Source: RGIG1681 sp045594425 (GTDB lineage Bacteria; Bacillota; Clostridia; Christensenellales; UBA1242). Taken from it: 64,000 nt of DNA. The position numbers and the translations under genes are program-made. Location of the stretch: positions 124,001-188,000 of the forward strand of contig JAZNYK010000006.1 in assembly GCA_045594425.1 (NCBI GenBank). Reading direction: 5' to 3'. Each line of letters opens with the position of its first letter. Positions within the stretch are counted from its first letter, which is position 1. Shown piece by piece: positions 1-7,238 of this stretch. The notes under the pieces were generated by a model, which was not told the origin of the DNA, ran no database searches, and saw only the letters and a list, made by a program, of their open reading frames with translations.

Positions 1-1472
1 TCCTTTTGAGAATCATCCACATCATCAATTGATTTATAGACAGCTAAATCGTTTAATTTATCTTTAAATGTCTTAAATTCTTCTAACAATTCTTTTGTCT
101 CTAATTGTATTCCACTTAAAAAATCAAAGCGAATTTCTTCACCTTTTTTAACTGCAGTTTCAACATTAGCTATCATTTGTTTTTTACATGACTCTATAAT
201 TTTATCTTGATTTATAATTGGTCTTAAAGATATTAAATAATTCGCCAATTTTAAGTATTCACTAATAGGAATTGTATTAAATTTCTTTAAATTATTTTCT
301 ATATTGTTTAATGCTTTTACTACTGCTTCTTCCGTTTCAACATAATATAAATACAAAACCTTTAAATCATTATTAGCGTTTTCTTGTTCAATAGAAATTT
401 TAAATAAATTTTCCATTTCGGTCATATAATCTTCATAAAATATATGATACTTAATAAAAAAATAAGCCGTTTTAAACATAGGAAACTGCATAGTTCCCAA
501 CTCTGAAGAAATCAATCCTTTTTCTTTCCAGTATGTATCTTTATAGAAATTTCCATTTAAACAAAAAGATAAAACACCTAAAAATAAGTTTTGCAAAAAC
601 TCATTGTCAAAATCCTTAGTTAATTTTTCAAACAAATCATTCGTTTTCTGACATGCTAACATTAGCGTTCTCAAATTGTGATTTTGTAAATAATCCATTA
701 ACAATAATATTCTTTGTTTAGTATTCTTTTGAGTAATTGTGCTAGTATGATTAATCATATTTTTAAATTTAGCATTACTAAATAAATCAATCACACCATC
801 TATAGCCTTTACATAATCACAATTAAAAATAATGGTATCAGAAATAGTTTTTTCTTTTATTCTTAAGTATTTTTTTGTTATATCATCAAACTCCGTATAC
901 TTTTCGCCTTTATCATTTTTACGTGTTACATAATGCTTTAATTCTTGTTCATTCGTAATAATAAGAACTTTAATCCCATCTTGTTCAACTAAATTATTCA
1001 CATAACCCATAAACTCAATTAAATCAATATTTGTTCTTTCCAAATCATCAAATATAATTAATCTATTTTTTAAATCAACTGAATTAAATAATTCTTCCCA
1101 ATTAGGCTCTTTTAAATTAATATCTAAATCTATTTTTGCAACATTTTTTAAAATTGTTTTTCCAATACCCCACAATCCAGAAACTATAGTTTTAGAATAT
1201 GTTTTTAAAGTGCTCAATACCGATTTATCTTGTTTTAGTTTTTGTAGTTTTATTTCTAAAAATAATTGTTTATTTAATTCAGTTAAATCCTTAATGCCAT
1301 ATAATGAAATAATTACATAATTTAACTCTTTCTGTTGCAAATGATTTTTTAATTGATTATTTACATAATAAGTTTTACCTTCACCCCATGGAGCTGTAAG
1401 CATAATTGCTCTGTTAGATTTATCTTGTTTTAAATAATTTTCAATATATTCATTTAATTCATTTGTATCCAT
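1..1472 (-). CDS. KAP-family P-loop NTPase, 3' part outside window
   Basis: The reading frame starts at an ATG complementary to 1470-1472, behind an AGAGGTG ribosome site, and runs off the left edge. About residue 25 it has a Walker A motif (APWGEGKTYY). A Walker B segment (IIFDDLERTN) follows about 120 residues later, with no obvious membrane segment in the visible part. The order 'APWGxGKT ... FDDLER' is typical of KAP P-loop NTPases, which are often membrane-associated and occur in phage defence loci. It starts 8 bp after the stop of the coiled-coil membrane gene at 1481-2296, so the two are probably one operon. The substrate is unknown, and a defence role is inference from family and neighbours. 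Confidence 0.72.
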   Translation of the reverse strand, partial: MDTNELNEYIENYLKQDKSNRAIMLTAPWGEGKTYYVNNQLKNHLQQKELNYVIISLYGIKDLTELNKQLFLEIKLQKLKQDKSVLSTLKTYSKTIVSGLWGIGKTILKNVAKIDLDINLKEPNWEELFNSVDLKNRLIIFDDLERTNIDLIEFMGYVNNLVEQDGIKVLIITNEQELKHYVTRKNDKGEKYTEFDDITKKYLRIKEKTISDTIIFNCDYVKAIDGVIDLFSNAKFKNMINHTSTITQKNTKQRILLLMDYLQNHNLRTLMLACQKTNDLFEKLTKDFDNEFLQNLFLGVLSFCLNGNFYKDTYWKEKGLISSELGTMQFPMFKTAYFFIKYHIFYEDYMTEMENLFKISIEQENANNDLKVLYLYYVETEEAVVKALNNIENNLKKFNTIPISEYLKLANYLISLRPIINQDKIIESCKKQMIANVETAVKKGEEIRFDFLSGIQLETKELLEEFKTFKDKLNDLAVYKSIDDVDDSQK

Positions 1473-1480
1473 ACACACCT

Positions 1481-2296
1481 CTATTCATATAACTTTAAAT
1501 ATCTTCGAATTTCATAAAAAAAGTCTGTCGCATAATAAGTTTTATCTATCGAAACAGTCATACCTTCATGCATTAAATCCTTAGGTGGCACATAAAGTTC
1601 TGTTTTAAATTCTATTAAGCCAAGTTTTAATAATTTCTGAATAGATAATCTATCATCTGACTCTATTGAATAACTTTTATCTTTATTATCAAACAACCAA
1701 TCATCCACATTACTTTTTTCATTAAATACTTTTAAAACATATTTATCATTCTCATTTAAACTATTGATAACATTAAGAATATACTTAAAAGAATCATTAG
1801 GTGTAAATATTAAATCATCTAAAATAGTATCAGTTATATATTCCGCATACTTATTAATTTTATCAACACTTTTTTCTTGTATAGTGGCATTAACCATATC
1901 TTGCAAATTAAAAGAAAAATCTCTCAACTCTTGTTGCGTCTTATTTTTTATACATTCGAAAATTTCTTTTGAATTCACCACATCATTCTCTATTTCCAAA
2001 ATTCTATTTTTATATTCTTTTATATTTTCATTTAATTGAACATTCTCTTTCTCTAACTGATATATTTTTTTCAACATTATATTTCTGTCTAAAATAAGAG
2101 AATTTAATGAATTCACTAAGATATTCATATTATCTTGAGCAAGTTTTTTGCTGTATACACCAACTCCAACACCAATTAATGCACTAATAGGACATATAGA
2201 CCCACCTATATTAAATATAAGTTCCAATTTATCTATATGTCTATCATTACTTAAAGTTATTAGTTCTTTTTCTATTTTAACAAATTCTTTTTCCAT
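1481..2296 (-). CDS. membrane-anchored coiled-coil protein, partner of KAP NTPase
   Basis: This is a 271-residue protein of no family I recognise. Residues about 26-48 are hydrophobic and Gly-rich (GGSICPISALIGVGVGVY), fitting one membrane helix. Residues about 60-110 are a charged coiled coil (LEKENVQLNENIKEYKNRI), and the C-terminal half is mixed alpha/beta. I start at ATG 2296 rather than the upstream TTG at 2314. A TGTTATAAT extended -10 lies only 6 nt before this ATG, so the mRNA may be leaderless; no ribosome site is visible. It is followed after 8 bp by the KAP ATPase, suggesting a two-protein complex. Confidence 0.6.
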   Translation of the reverse strand: MEKEFVKIEKELITLSNDRHIDKLELIFNIGGSICPISALIGVGVGVYSKKLAQDNMNILVNSLNSLILDRNIMLKKIYQLEKENVQLNENIKEYKNRILEIENDVVNSKEIFECIKNKTQQELRDFSFNLQDMVNATIQEKSVDKINKYAEYITDTILDDLIFTPNDSFKYILNVINSLNENDKYVLKVFNEKSNVDDWLFDNKDKSYSIESDDRLSIQKLLKLGLIEFKTELYVPPKDLMHEGMTVSIDKTYYATDFFYEIRRYLKLYE

Positions 2297-2355
2297 AAAA
2301 ACATTATAACACAAACTATGTCCAAAAAAAAGGATTTGAAATTAATTTGGCGACA

Positions 2356-2416
2356 GGACGTGTGCTTGTCTTGATACAAGTGGCGTCGCTTCGCTCCGCC
2401 AAACAAGCACACGTCC
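2356..2416. repeat. perfect 14-bp inverted repeat with inner hairpin
   Basis: GGACGTGTGCTTGT at 2356-2369 is exactly reverse-complementary to 2403-2416. Inside lie a second stem TGGCG/CGCCA (about 2381-2400) and a small CTTG/CAAG stem. There is no T-run after the outer stem, so it is not an intrinsic terminator. Its GC content is clearly above that of the flanks. Confidence 0.75.
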
Positions 2417-2447
2417 TTATTAAAATTTTTAATGAAACATGCAAACG

Positions 2448-2522
2448 AAAAGGTGGCGAATTGCGGGGTGTCGTGCGTAAACTTTCCACGACCACCCTCA
2501 CAATTTCTTTCGCCACCTTTTT
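2448..2522. repeat. nested inverted repeat, second of a pair
   Basis: AAAAGGTGGCGAA at 2448-2460 pairs with TTCGCCACCTTTT at 2509-2521. Within it GGGTG-TCGTG (about 2466-2475) pairs with CACGA-CACCC (about 2487-2498) across a bulge. A run of five T follows on the plus strand, so a terminator function is possible. Pairing with the neighbouring hairpin at 2356-2416 suggests a structured element. Confidence 0.65.
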
Positions 2523-2536
2523 CGCTTGAGTTTATG

Positions 2537-2604
2537 CTCACATAATCTCACAAAAAGTTACATTTTTTATACATAACTTCACATTCATTTCACATAATGT
2601 CATA
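2537..2604 (+). repeat. helically phased TTCACA-type array A
   Basis: CTCACA at 2537 and 2547, TTCACA at 2578 and 2589, and weaker matches GTTACA 2557, TATACA 2568 and GTCATA 2599 sit 10, 10, 11, 10, 11 and 10 bp apart. Spacing of about 10.4 bp puts every copy on the same face of the helix. A matching array lies before the second recombinase (27399-27477). Confidence 0.65.
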
Positions 2605-2749
2605 ACACATATTTTTAATTATGTTCTACAATATCTTCACAAAGGTCAAAAACTATTGCTCGAATCTATGGTTGCAAAAATCAATTCTGCAATTTGAATG
2701 AATTTTAAATTAAAACTACTTAGAGTTTGTTAGCAAAAAGTAGGCAAAA

Positions 2750-2798
2750 TGAGATTTTAGTGAGCAAAAGTGAGATTTTAGTGAGACTTTTGTGTGAT
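2750..2798 (-). repeat. phased TGAG array B, opposite orientation to array A
   Basis: TGAG occurs at 2750, 2761, 2771 and 2782 (11, 10, 11 bp apart), with TGTGTGAT at 2791-2798 continuing the phase. The unit GATTTTAGTGAG is repeated exactly. TGTGAG is the reverse complement of CTCACA in array A, so the two arrays face each other across about 150 bp. Confidence 0.55.
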
Positions 2799-2928
2799 TT
2801 AGTTGGTTGAAAATAGATTTCAATTAGGCTAAAATAGAAATGTCCTTCATAAAAATTCGACCTTTGCCTTTAATAAAAATTTTCTCTTTGAACAAAAACT
2901 TTTTATTATCATTATTTCGAAAGAAATT

Positions 2929-3036
2929 ATGAAGCACAAAATTATTTTTACAAACAAATTAGATATTTCAATTTTAGATAACAATTTTTATTTGGCGATT
3001 TTAGAGCAAATCAACAACCTAAGAAAAACCAAATAA
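2929..3036 (+). CDS. possible 35-residue small protein
   Basis: An ATG at 2929 opens a 35-codon frame ending TAA at 3034-3036, immediately before the hairpin element at 3036-3196. The ribosome site is weak (AAAGAAATT). The composition is protein-like (residues such as NNFYLAILEQINNLRK could form a helix), but chance is not excluded in AT-rich DNA. No family is recognised. Confidence 0.25.
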   Translation: MKHKIIFTNKLDISILDNNFYLAILEQINNLRKTK

Positions 3037-3196
3037 TTTATCTTTCGACAGCGAAAGGATAAACGAATCCACGCTTTCGCAGTCAATGGAAGAAATTTAT
3101 TTAAAATTGAACAATATCAAAACAATGAATTAAATTTATTCTGGTTCATTGACTGCGGTGTGTTTTCGTTTGTTTCGCTTGTGTCGAAAGACAAAT
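3036..3196. repeat. long imperfect palindrome before recombinase 1
   Basis: The left arm (about 3038-3088) and right arm (3147-3196) are imperfect reverse complements over about 50 bp. CTTTCGACA 3042-3050 pairs with 3182-3190, AAACGAA and GCGAAA blocks pair in order, and CGCAGTCAATG 3078-3088 pairs perfectly with 3147-3157. The loop is about 58 nt. It ends about 33 bp before the recombinase start and has no terminal T-run. Confidence 0.75.
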
Positions 3197-3228
3197 TTCT
3201 AAATTATTTTTTGAAAAGGAGCGAATAA

Positions 3229-4713
3229 ATGAAAACAGCAGTAATCTATGCTAGATATTCTAGCACTAACCAAACAGAGCAATCTATTGAAGGTCAAATT
3301 AGAGTTTGTCAAGAATATGCTCAAAAGAATGATATAATCATTATTGACGAATATATCGACAGAGCCATGACTGGAACAAATGATAAAAGACCCGATTTCA
3401 AAAGAATGCTACAAGATAGTTCTAAAAAGAAATGGGACTACGTATTAGTCTATCGATTTGATAGATTTAGCAGAAATACCTATGAGCAAATTATAAATGA
3501 ACACACATTAGAAAAGAATGGTGTCAAGCTCATATCTGCAACTGAATATATACCTGAAGCATCTTCAGGTTCATTCATGAAAGGTATGATTATTAACTTT
3601 AATGATTATTACTCAAAAGAACTTTCTGAAAAGGTTCGCCGTGGAATGAGAGAAACACGTATCAAAGGCAACTTTCAAGGTGGCGTTACATTATATGGCT
3701 ATAAAGTTCAAGACCATAAAATTCTCATTGATGAAGAAAAAGCCGAAATTGTAAGATTTATATTTGAGCAATATGCAAATGGATTCTATGTTTGCGAAAT
3801 CATAGACCAATTAACCAAGAAAGGAATTTTAGCAAAAGGCAATAAACCATTCCACAAAAATACAATCTATAATATTTTGCGAAATGAAAAATATTCAGGC
3901 ATATACAAATTTCAAGGTGAAGTCTTTGAAAATATGTATCCACAAATTGTTCCTTTTGAAATCTATGACAAAGTAAAAAAGAAACAAGCAAAAAATAGAG
4001 TTGGTTCACGAAGTGTAAGACTTGTATATTTGTTTAGACACAAAATGATTTGTGGCTATTGTGGATTACCAGTTACAGCTGAATGTGGAAATGGCAAAAA
4101 CGGAAAGAAACTCAACTATTACAAATGTTCAGGAAGAAAGAAACGATTAAACGATTGTCATAAATCTACTGAACGAAAAGAAATATTAGAAGAATATATT
4201 GTAAACGCTTTAATCAGTAAATTAAAAAATCCTGAGATTATGAACGCATTAGTAAAAACTCTTATGAAAGTTCAAAAAAGTAATGGCGAGTGTAATGCCC
4301 TATTGAAATCATTAAAAGCAGAAAAACAAAAACTCAATAATTCACTCGAAAACATTATGAACGCTATTGAGTGTGGTGTCTTCAATAATACAACCAATAA
4401 AAGAATGAAAGAAATTGAAGAACGCTTACAAAAAATTGAACATCAAATCTTAATTGAAAACAACAAAGAAGATATTCAATTAACTGAAAAAGACATAAGA
4501 AAATATTATCAACTAGCATTTACAAAAGAAGGCAGACTTTTAGTTGATTATCTAATTAAAGAAATAAAGTTGTTTGATGACAAAATTGAAATCACTCTAA
4601 ACAACGCATTGAGAAACTCTGATAACCAGAGTTTTTCTTTTGGCAAATTTTTAGCAACCAACCCTCAAAGCGAAAACCCATATTTGAGATTTACGCTTGA
4701 ATTATTCGTATAG
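3229..4713 (+). CDS. large serine recombinase 1 (site-specific integrase)
   Basis: This 494-residue DNA recombinase has the large-serine-recombinase layout. An N-terminal resolvase domain begins MKTAVIYARYSS (nucleophile Ser at 11 or 12) with the catalytic Arg segment YRFDRFSRN near residue 75. A central 'recombinase' domain (about 160-270) follows, then a zinc ribbon with CGYC about residue 285 and a later Cys pair (CSGRKKRLNDC), then a coiled coil (about 340-410). The enzyme should cut and rejoin attachment sites through a Ser-DNA linkage and likely moves the surrounding island. It starts behind AAAAGGAGCGAATAA. It is clearly homologous to the recombinase at 27535. A terminator-like hairpin lies inside its last 35 codons (4613-4641). 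Confidence 0.93.
   Translation: MKTAVIYARYSSTNQTEQSIEGQIRVCQEYAQKNDIIIIDEYIDRAMTGTNDKRPDFKRMLQDSSKKKWDYVLVYRFDRFSRNTYEQIINEHTLEKNGVKLISATEYIPEASSGSFMKGMIINFNDYYSKELSEKVRRGMRETRIKGNFQGGVTLYGYKVQDHKILIDEEKAEIVRFIFEQYANGFYVCEIIDQLTKKGILAKGNKPFHKNTIYNILRNEKYSGIYKFQGEVFENMYPQIVPFEIYDKVKKKQAKNRVGSRSVRLVYLFRHKMICGYCGLPVTAECGNGKNGKKLNYYKCSGRKKRLNDCHKSTERKEILEEYIVNALISKLKNPEIMNALVKTLMKVQKSNGECNALLKSLKAEKQKLNNSLENIMNAIECGVFNNTTNKRMKEIEERLQKIEHQILIENNKEDIQLTEKDIRKYYQLAFTKEGRLLVDYLIKEIKLFDDKIEITLNNALRNSDNQSFSFGKFLATNPQSENPYLRFTLELFV
4613..4641 (+). terminator. terminator-like hairpin inside recombinase 1 coding region
   Basis: AAACTCTG (4614-4621) and CAGAGTTT (4627-4634) form an 8-bp stem, followed by TTTTTCTTTT. 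It lies about 24 codons before the stop codon. The second recombinase has an equivalent at 28914-28955. Confidence 0.5.
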
Positions 4714-4725
4714 ATGTATTTATTC

Positions 4726-4864
4726 CATGGTGTTCTTGCCACGAGCCTCGCAGAAACATTTTTTCGGGCAATGTGGCAAGATTACCATCGCTTTGCGATT
4801 CATTTCTTGCCGTGGGCAAAAAGCCTAAATGTTTCTTTCTCATGGCAAGAACCTTTCACGGCAT
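4726..4864. repeat. nested imperfect palindrome after recombinase 1
   Basis: Stems are ordered from outside in. GTTCTTGCCACGAG (4732-4745) pairs with CTCATGGCAAGAAC (4839-4852) at 13 of 14 positions; AGAAACATTT (4752-4761) pairs with 4827-4836; GGCAAG (4775-4780) with 4806-4811; ATCGC (4787-4791) with GCGAT (4795-4799). No T-run follows the outer stem. It resembles a folded-DNA element more than a terminator. Confidence 0.7.
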
Positions 4865-4876
4865 AAAAAATTAAAA

Positions 4877-4905
4877 TTTACAACAGTTAATATTTGTGTT
4901 ATAAT
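4877..4905 (+). promoter_or_regulatory. sigma-A promoter for the 4976 gene
   Basis: TTTACA at 4877-4882, a 17-bp spacer and TATAAT at 4900-4905 with an upstream TG. The gene it serves starts 71 bp downstream. Confidence 0.7.
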
Positions 4906-4975
4906 ACAACCAAACATACTATTATAGTTTATTTAAATTTTTTAAAACAACAAATTAACCACTAAGGAGTATAAA

Positions 4976-5773
4976 ATGAAAATAAATATAAAAGTAATTA
5001 AATTCACAACAATTTTATCATCAATTTTACTTATTACTACCTATCTAATATCATTGGCTGATTCCTATAATTGGTTTAATGTTTCATGGTTATCAAATTC
5101 CTTCTTGTTTGCTATATTCAGTGGAGCTTTTGCAAGTACTTTAGTTGTCTTGTTTTGTGAAATACATAAATATCTTGTAAACAAAAAAGACTCAAGAAAC
5201 AAAATTTTCTTTCATACAGCATTTTTATATTTCAAATTAATCATGATAAAGAAAGAAATAGATAATCATTTGGCAAACCCAAAACAGGAAATTACACTAA
5301 CATTTGATAGCAATGTAAATGATGCCTTAGAAAATATAGAACACTTTCGAAATATTGATTATGTTTCTTTCTTAAAAAAAGATAAATTAATGAATATTTT
5401 TAATGGAGTAAATTTATGGTTTAACTCTGAAGTTGAAATGGCTATCTGTGATATAAACTATATTAAATTAGCAAGAAATCAAGACGAACTAGACTGCTTA
5501 ATTAACACTAGAAAAAAAGGCATTGTAACATCTTCTTCAAAAAATATAAAAAGAGCATTGCAACTAAATCAAAAAAAGTTAGAATTGATTTTATCTCAAC
5601 TCGATAAAATACTAACAGATATTGATATTTGTAGTAAGCAAAAGAATAGATGGGAAATTAAAAAAACATCAATATTAAAAGGTTTGAGCTCTGCCGAAAG
5701 AAGTTCATTAAATGACTTTTTTAATCAGGAAAAAAATATAAATGAGATTTATAAAAAAATAAATCAAAAATAG
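4976..5773 (+). CDS. two-TM membrane protein with cytoplasmic helical domain
   Basis: This 265-residue protein is of unknown family. Two hydrophobic segments (about residues 9-28 and 43-64, WLSNSFLFAIFSGAFASTL) precede about 200 residues of charged, helical sequence with a likely coiled coil near 200-225. It has its own promoter (4877-4905), a perfect AAGGAG site 7 bp before ATG, and its own terminator (5810-5845), so it is a single-gene unit. The arrangement resembles membrane effectors in some defence loci, but nothing in the sequence fixes a function. Confidence 0.65.
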   Translation: MKINIKVIKFTTILSSILLITTYLISLADSYNWFNVSWLSNSFLFAIFSGAFASTLVVLFCEIHKYLVNKKDSRNKIFFHTAFLYFKLIMIKKEIDNHLANPKQEITLTFDSNVNDALENIEHFRNIDYVSFLKKDKLMNIFNGVNLWFNSEVEMAICDINYIKLARNQDELDCLINTRKKGIVTSSSKNIKRALQLNQKKLELILSQLDKILTDIDICSKQKNRWEIKKTSILKGLSSAERSSLNDFFNQEKNINEIYKKINQK

Positions 5774-5809
5774 CTATCGATTTTCATTAAAGTCGCTCCG
5801 CCAAGTGAT

Positions 5810-5845
5810 AACAATCCGAACACTTATGTTCGGGTTGTTTTTTTT
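5810..5845 (+). terminator. intrinsic terminator
   Basis: AACAATCCGAACA, loop CTTA, TGTTCGGGTTGTT, then eight T. It ends the single-gene unit at 4976-5773. Confidence 0.8.
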
Positions 5846-5930
5846 GTTAAAAATTTTATTGACCTTCAATACTTTGCTCAGTCTGACTAAACCTTGAATA
5901 TCTTACATATATAACAGCTTTAATCATAAT

Positions 5931-6341
5931 TTACTCCTTATCAATAATTTTCTTTATAACTTTAAATATAAACTTACTTTCCTCGTTCCAATTTATAGTA
6001 ATTGCTTTCTCTGCAATATCTTCACTAATATTGTCTGCTATCTTTTTTAAAGCCAACTTTGTCAAAGCATCTAATGTTCCAAAAATATGTTGCTCAGGAG
6101 TCATTTTTGTTGGATTGTTGTCAGGATTAGATTCAACCAAATTAAAATCACTCCTAACACCAAACAATCCTTCATAATCTGTTGTTCTGTTTATATCTAA
6201 AGCATAAAGGATAGCATTGTTGCAATCATTATTAGCGATATATTCTTTTAATTTGTGTATCTTTTGCAAAATCTCATCAAGTTCCTTTGCAAATTTTGAA
6301 TTTTCTATAAAATCAATAATTTCATTGAGTTCTTTAAACAT
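5931..6341 (-). CDS. unknown 136-residue protein divergent from R-M controller
   Basis: I start at ATG 6341 behind AAAAGGAGATAAA; an upstream in-frame start at 6392 would lie inside the C-box region and has no ribosome site. The protein is acidic and helical (residues about 1-40 IIDFIENSKFAKELDEILQK), with no recognised motif, transmembrane segment or catalytic signature. It is transcribed away from the controller gene and shares the C-box intergenic region (6359-6395), so it may be co-regulated with the restriction-modification set. An accessory or modulating role is inference only. Confidence 0.55.
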   Translation of the reverse strand: MFKELNEIIDFIENSKFAKELDEILQKIHKLKEYIANNDCNNAILYALDINRTTDYEGLFGVRSDFNLVESNPDNNPTKMTPEQHIFGTLDALTKLALKKIADNISEDIAEKAITINWNEESKFIFKVIKKIIDKE

Positions 6342-6358
6342 TTTATCTCCTTTTAACC

Positions 6359-6395
6359 AATGTGACTTAAAGTCGGTTGTAAAATAAGTCACATT
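6359..6395. promoter_or_regulatory. C-box operator for R-M controller protein
   Basis: GACTTAAAGTC at 6364-6374 matches the symmetric GACTnnnAGTC half of known C-boxes. A second AGTC lies at 6387-6390 after 12 nt, close to the PvuII-type layout. An outer inverted repeat AATGTGACTT (6359-6368) and AAGTCACATT (6386-6395) frames the site. It sits between the divergent genes at 5931 and 6433. Confidence 0.7.
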
Positions 6396-6432
6396 ATTGC
6401 TACTATTATATAAATAAAAAGGGAGAAAGTCA

Positions 6433-6636
6433 ATGATTAAAGAAAAAGTTGGACAAAGAATAAAAGAATTAAGAACAAAGCAAGGTTTAAGTCAGGAAGA
6501 ATTTGCTTTTAAGTGCGACCTAGATAGAACTTATATAACAAGTTTAGAAAGGGGCAAAAGAAATATCTCACTTGAAAATTTAGAAAAAATAGCAAAAGCA
6601 TTTAATATGACTTTAAGTGAATTTTTTAAATTTTAA
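6433..6636 (+). CDS. C protein, HTH controller of restriction-modification
   Basis: The 67-residue protein is essentially one XRE-type helix-turn-helix: SQEEFAFKCDLDRTYITSLERG (about residues 20-41), the recognition-helix pattern LDRTYIxxxERGxRN being typical of R-M controller (C) proteins. Such dimers bind C-boxes to delay and then boost endonuclease expression relative to the methyltransferase. A C-box is visible just upstream, and the endonuclease frame begins at or just after its stop. The start is supported by AAGGGAGA 7 bp before ATG. Confidence 0.85.
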   Translation: MIKEKVGQRIKELRTKQGLSQEEFAFKCDLDRTYITSLERGKRNISLENLEKIAKAFNMTLSEFFKF

Positions 6637-6652
6637 AACAAAGCAGAAAAAA

Positions 6653-7225
6653 ATGAAAAAGTCTATATTTATAAAAGAAGACTATATAAAAAATGATATA
6701 AAAATTAAAAAGAATGAAATTGGTATTATTGAAAGTGAAAATAACCAGGACTTAACAATCAACTTTGTTAATCAAAACAATGCTCTTACAATTAATAAAT
6801 GTCTAGTCGAAGAATTTAATCCATTACAAACAGGTGATCAATTTGACAAAAAAGTATGCAACATTTGTAACAGATTGTTGAAAACATCAAATTTCCAAAA
6901 AAATCAAAACGGAAAAAATAATCGTTCTGTTAGGAGGCCCTCTTGTAATGATTGTAGAAAAATAATAGACGGAGCAGATATGCCTTCAAATATAAAAAGA
7001 GAATGGAATAAAATCAAACCAAATTTTATTGTTTGGGAGTGTCCAATTTGTAAAAAAAGGACAATTCCAGGTTTAACAAGCAAAGTCGTATTGGATCATG
7101 ATCATATTACAGGAAAACCAAGAGCATGGATTTGTGATAGTTGCAATACAGGATTAGGCAGATTTAAGGATGATATAAAAACAATACAAGATGCCATAGA
7201 ATATTTAAAAAATAAAAAGAGCTAA
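6653..7225 (+). CDS. HNH (endonuclease VII-like) type II restriction endonuclease
   Basis: 190 residues from ATG 6653; a GTG at 6617, overlapping the controller gene, would add 12. Residues 148-175 carry the endonuclease VII signature DHDHITG...CDSCNTGLG. Two zinc pairs come before it (C69/C72 with C98/C101) and two around it (C130/C133 with C161/C164). This beta-beta-alpha-metal fold is used by restriction enzymes such as Hpy99I. Position between a C protein and a convergent methyltransferase makes a type II restriction enzyme the best reading. The recognition site cannot be read from the sequence. Confidence 0.75.
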   Translation: MKKSIFIKEDYIKNDIKIKKNEIGIIESENNQDLTINFVNQNNALTINKCLVEEFNPLQTGDQFDKKVCNICNRLLKTSNFQKNQNGKNNRSVRRPSCNDCRKIIDGADMPSNIKREWNKIKPNFIVWECPICKKRTIPGLTSKVVLDHDHITGKPRAWICDSCNTGLGRFKDDIKTIQDAIEYLKNKKS

Positions 7226-7238
7226 AAGCTCTTTTTTA
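7216..7238. terminator. bidirectional terminator between endonuclease and methyltransferase
   Basis: AAGAGCT, AAA, AGCTCTT, then T5 on the plus strand and an A-run upstream, so it works in both directions. It separates the convergent R and M genes. Confidence 0.75.

Larger units (their letters stand above)
2297..2928. other. 632-bp intergenic region: paired hairpins and phased repeats
   Basis: No convincing gene is seen. The region holds two adjacent GC-richer nested hairpins (2356-2416 and 2448-2522), a TTCACA array on the plus strand (2537-2604) and an opposed TGAG array (2750-2798). The short frames across the hairpins in both strands are by-products of the local higher GC and have no ribosome sites. 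Confidence 0.6.

Noticed and set aside
2316..2541. Overlapping 60-89 codon frames on both strands
   Set aside because: They run through two inverted repeats of raised GC, have no ribosome site and mirror each other on opposite strands.
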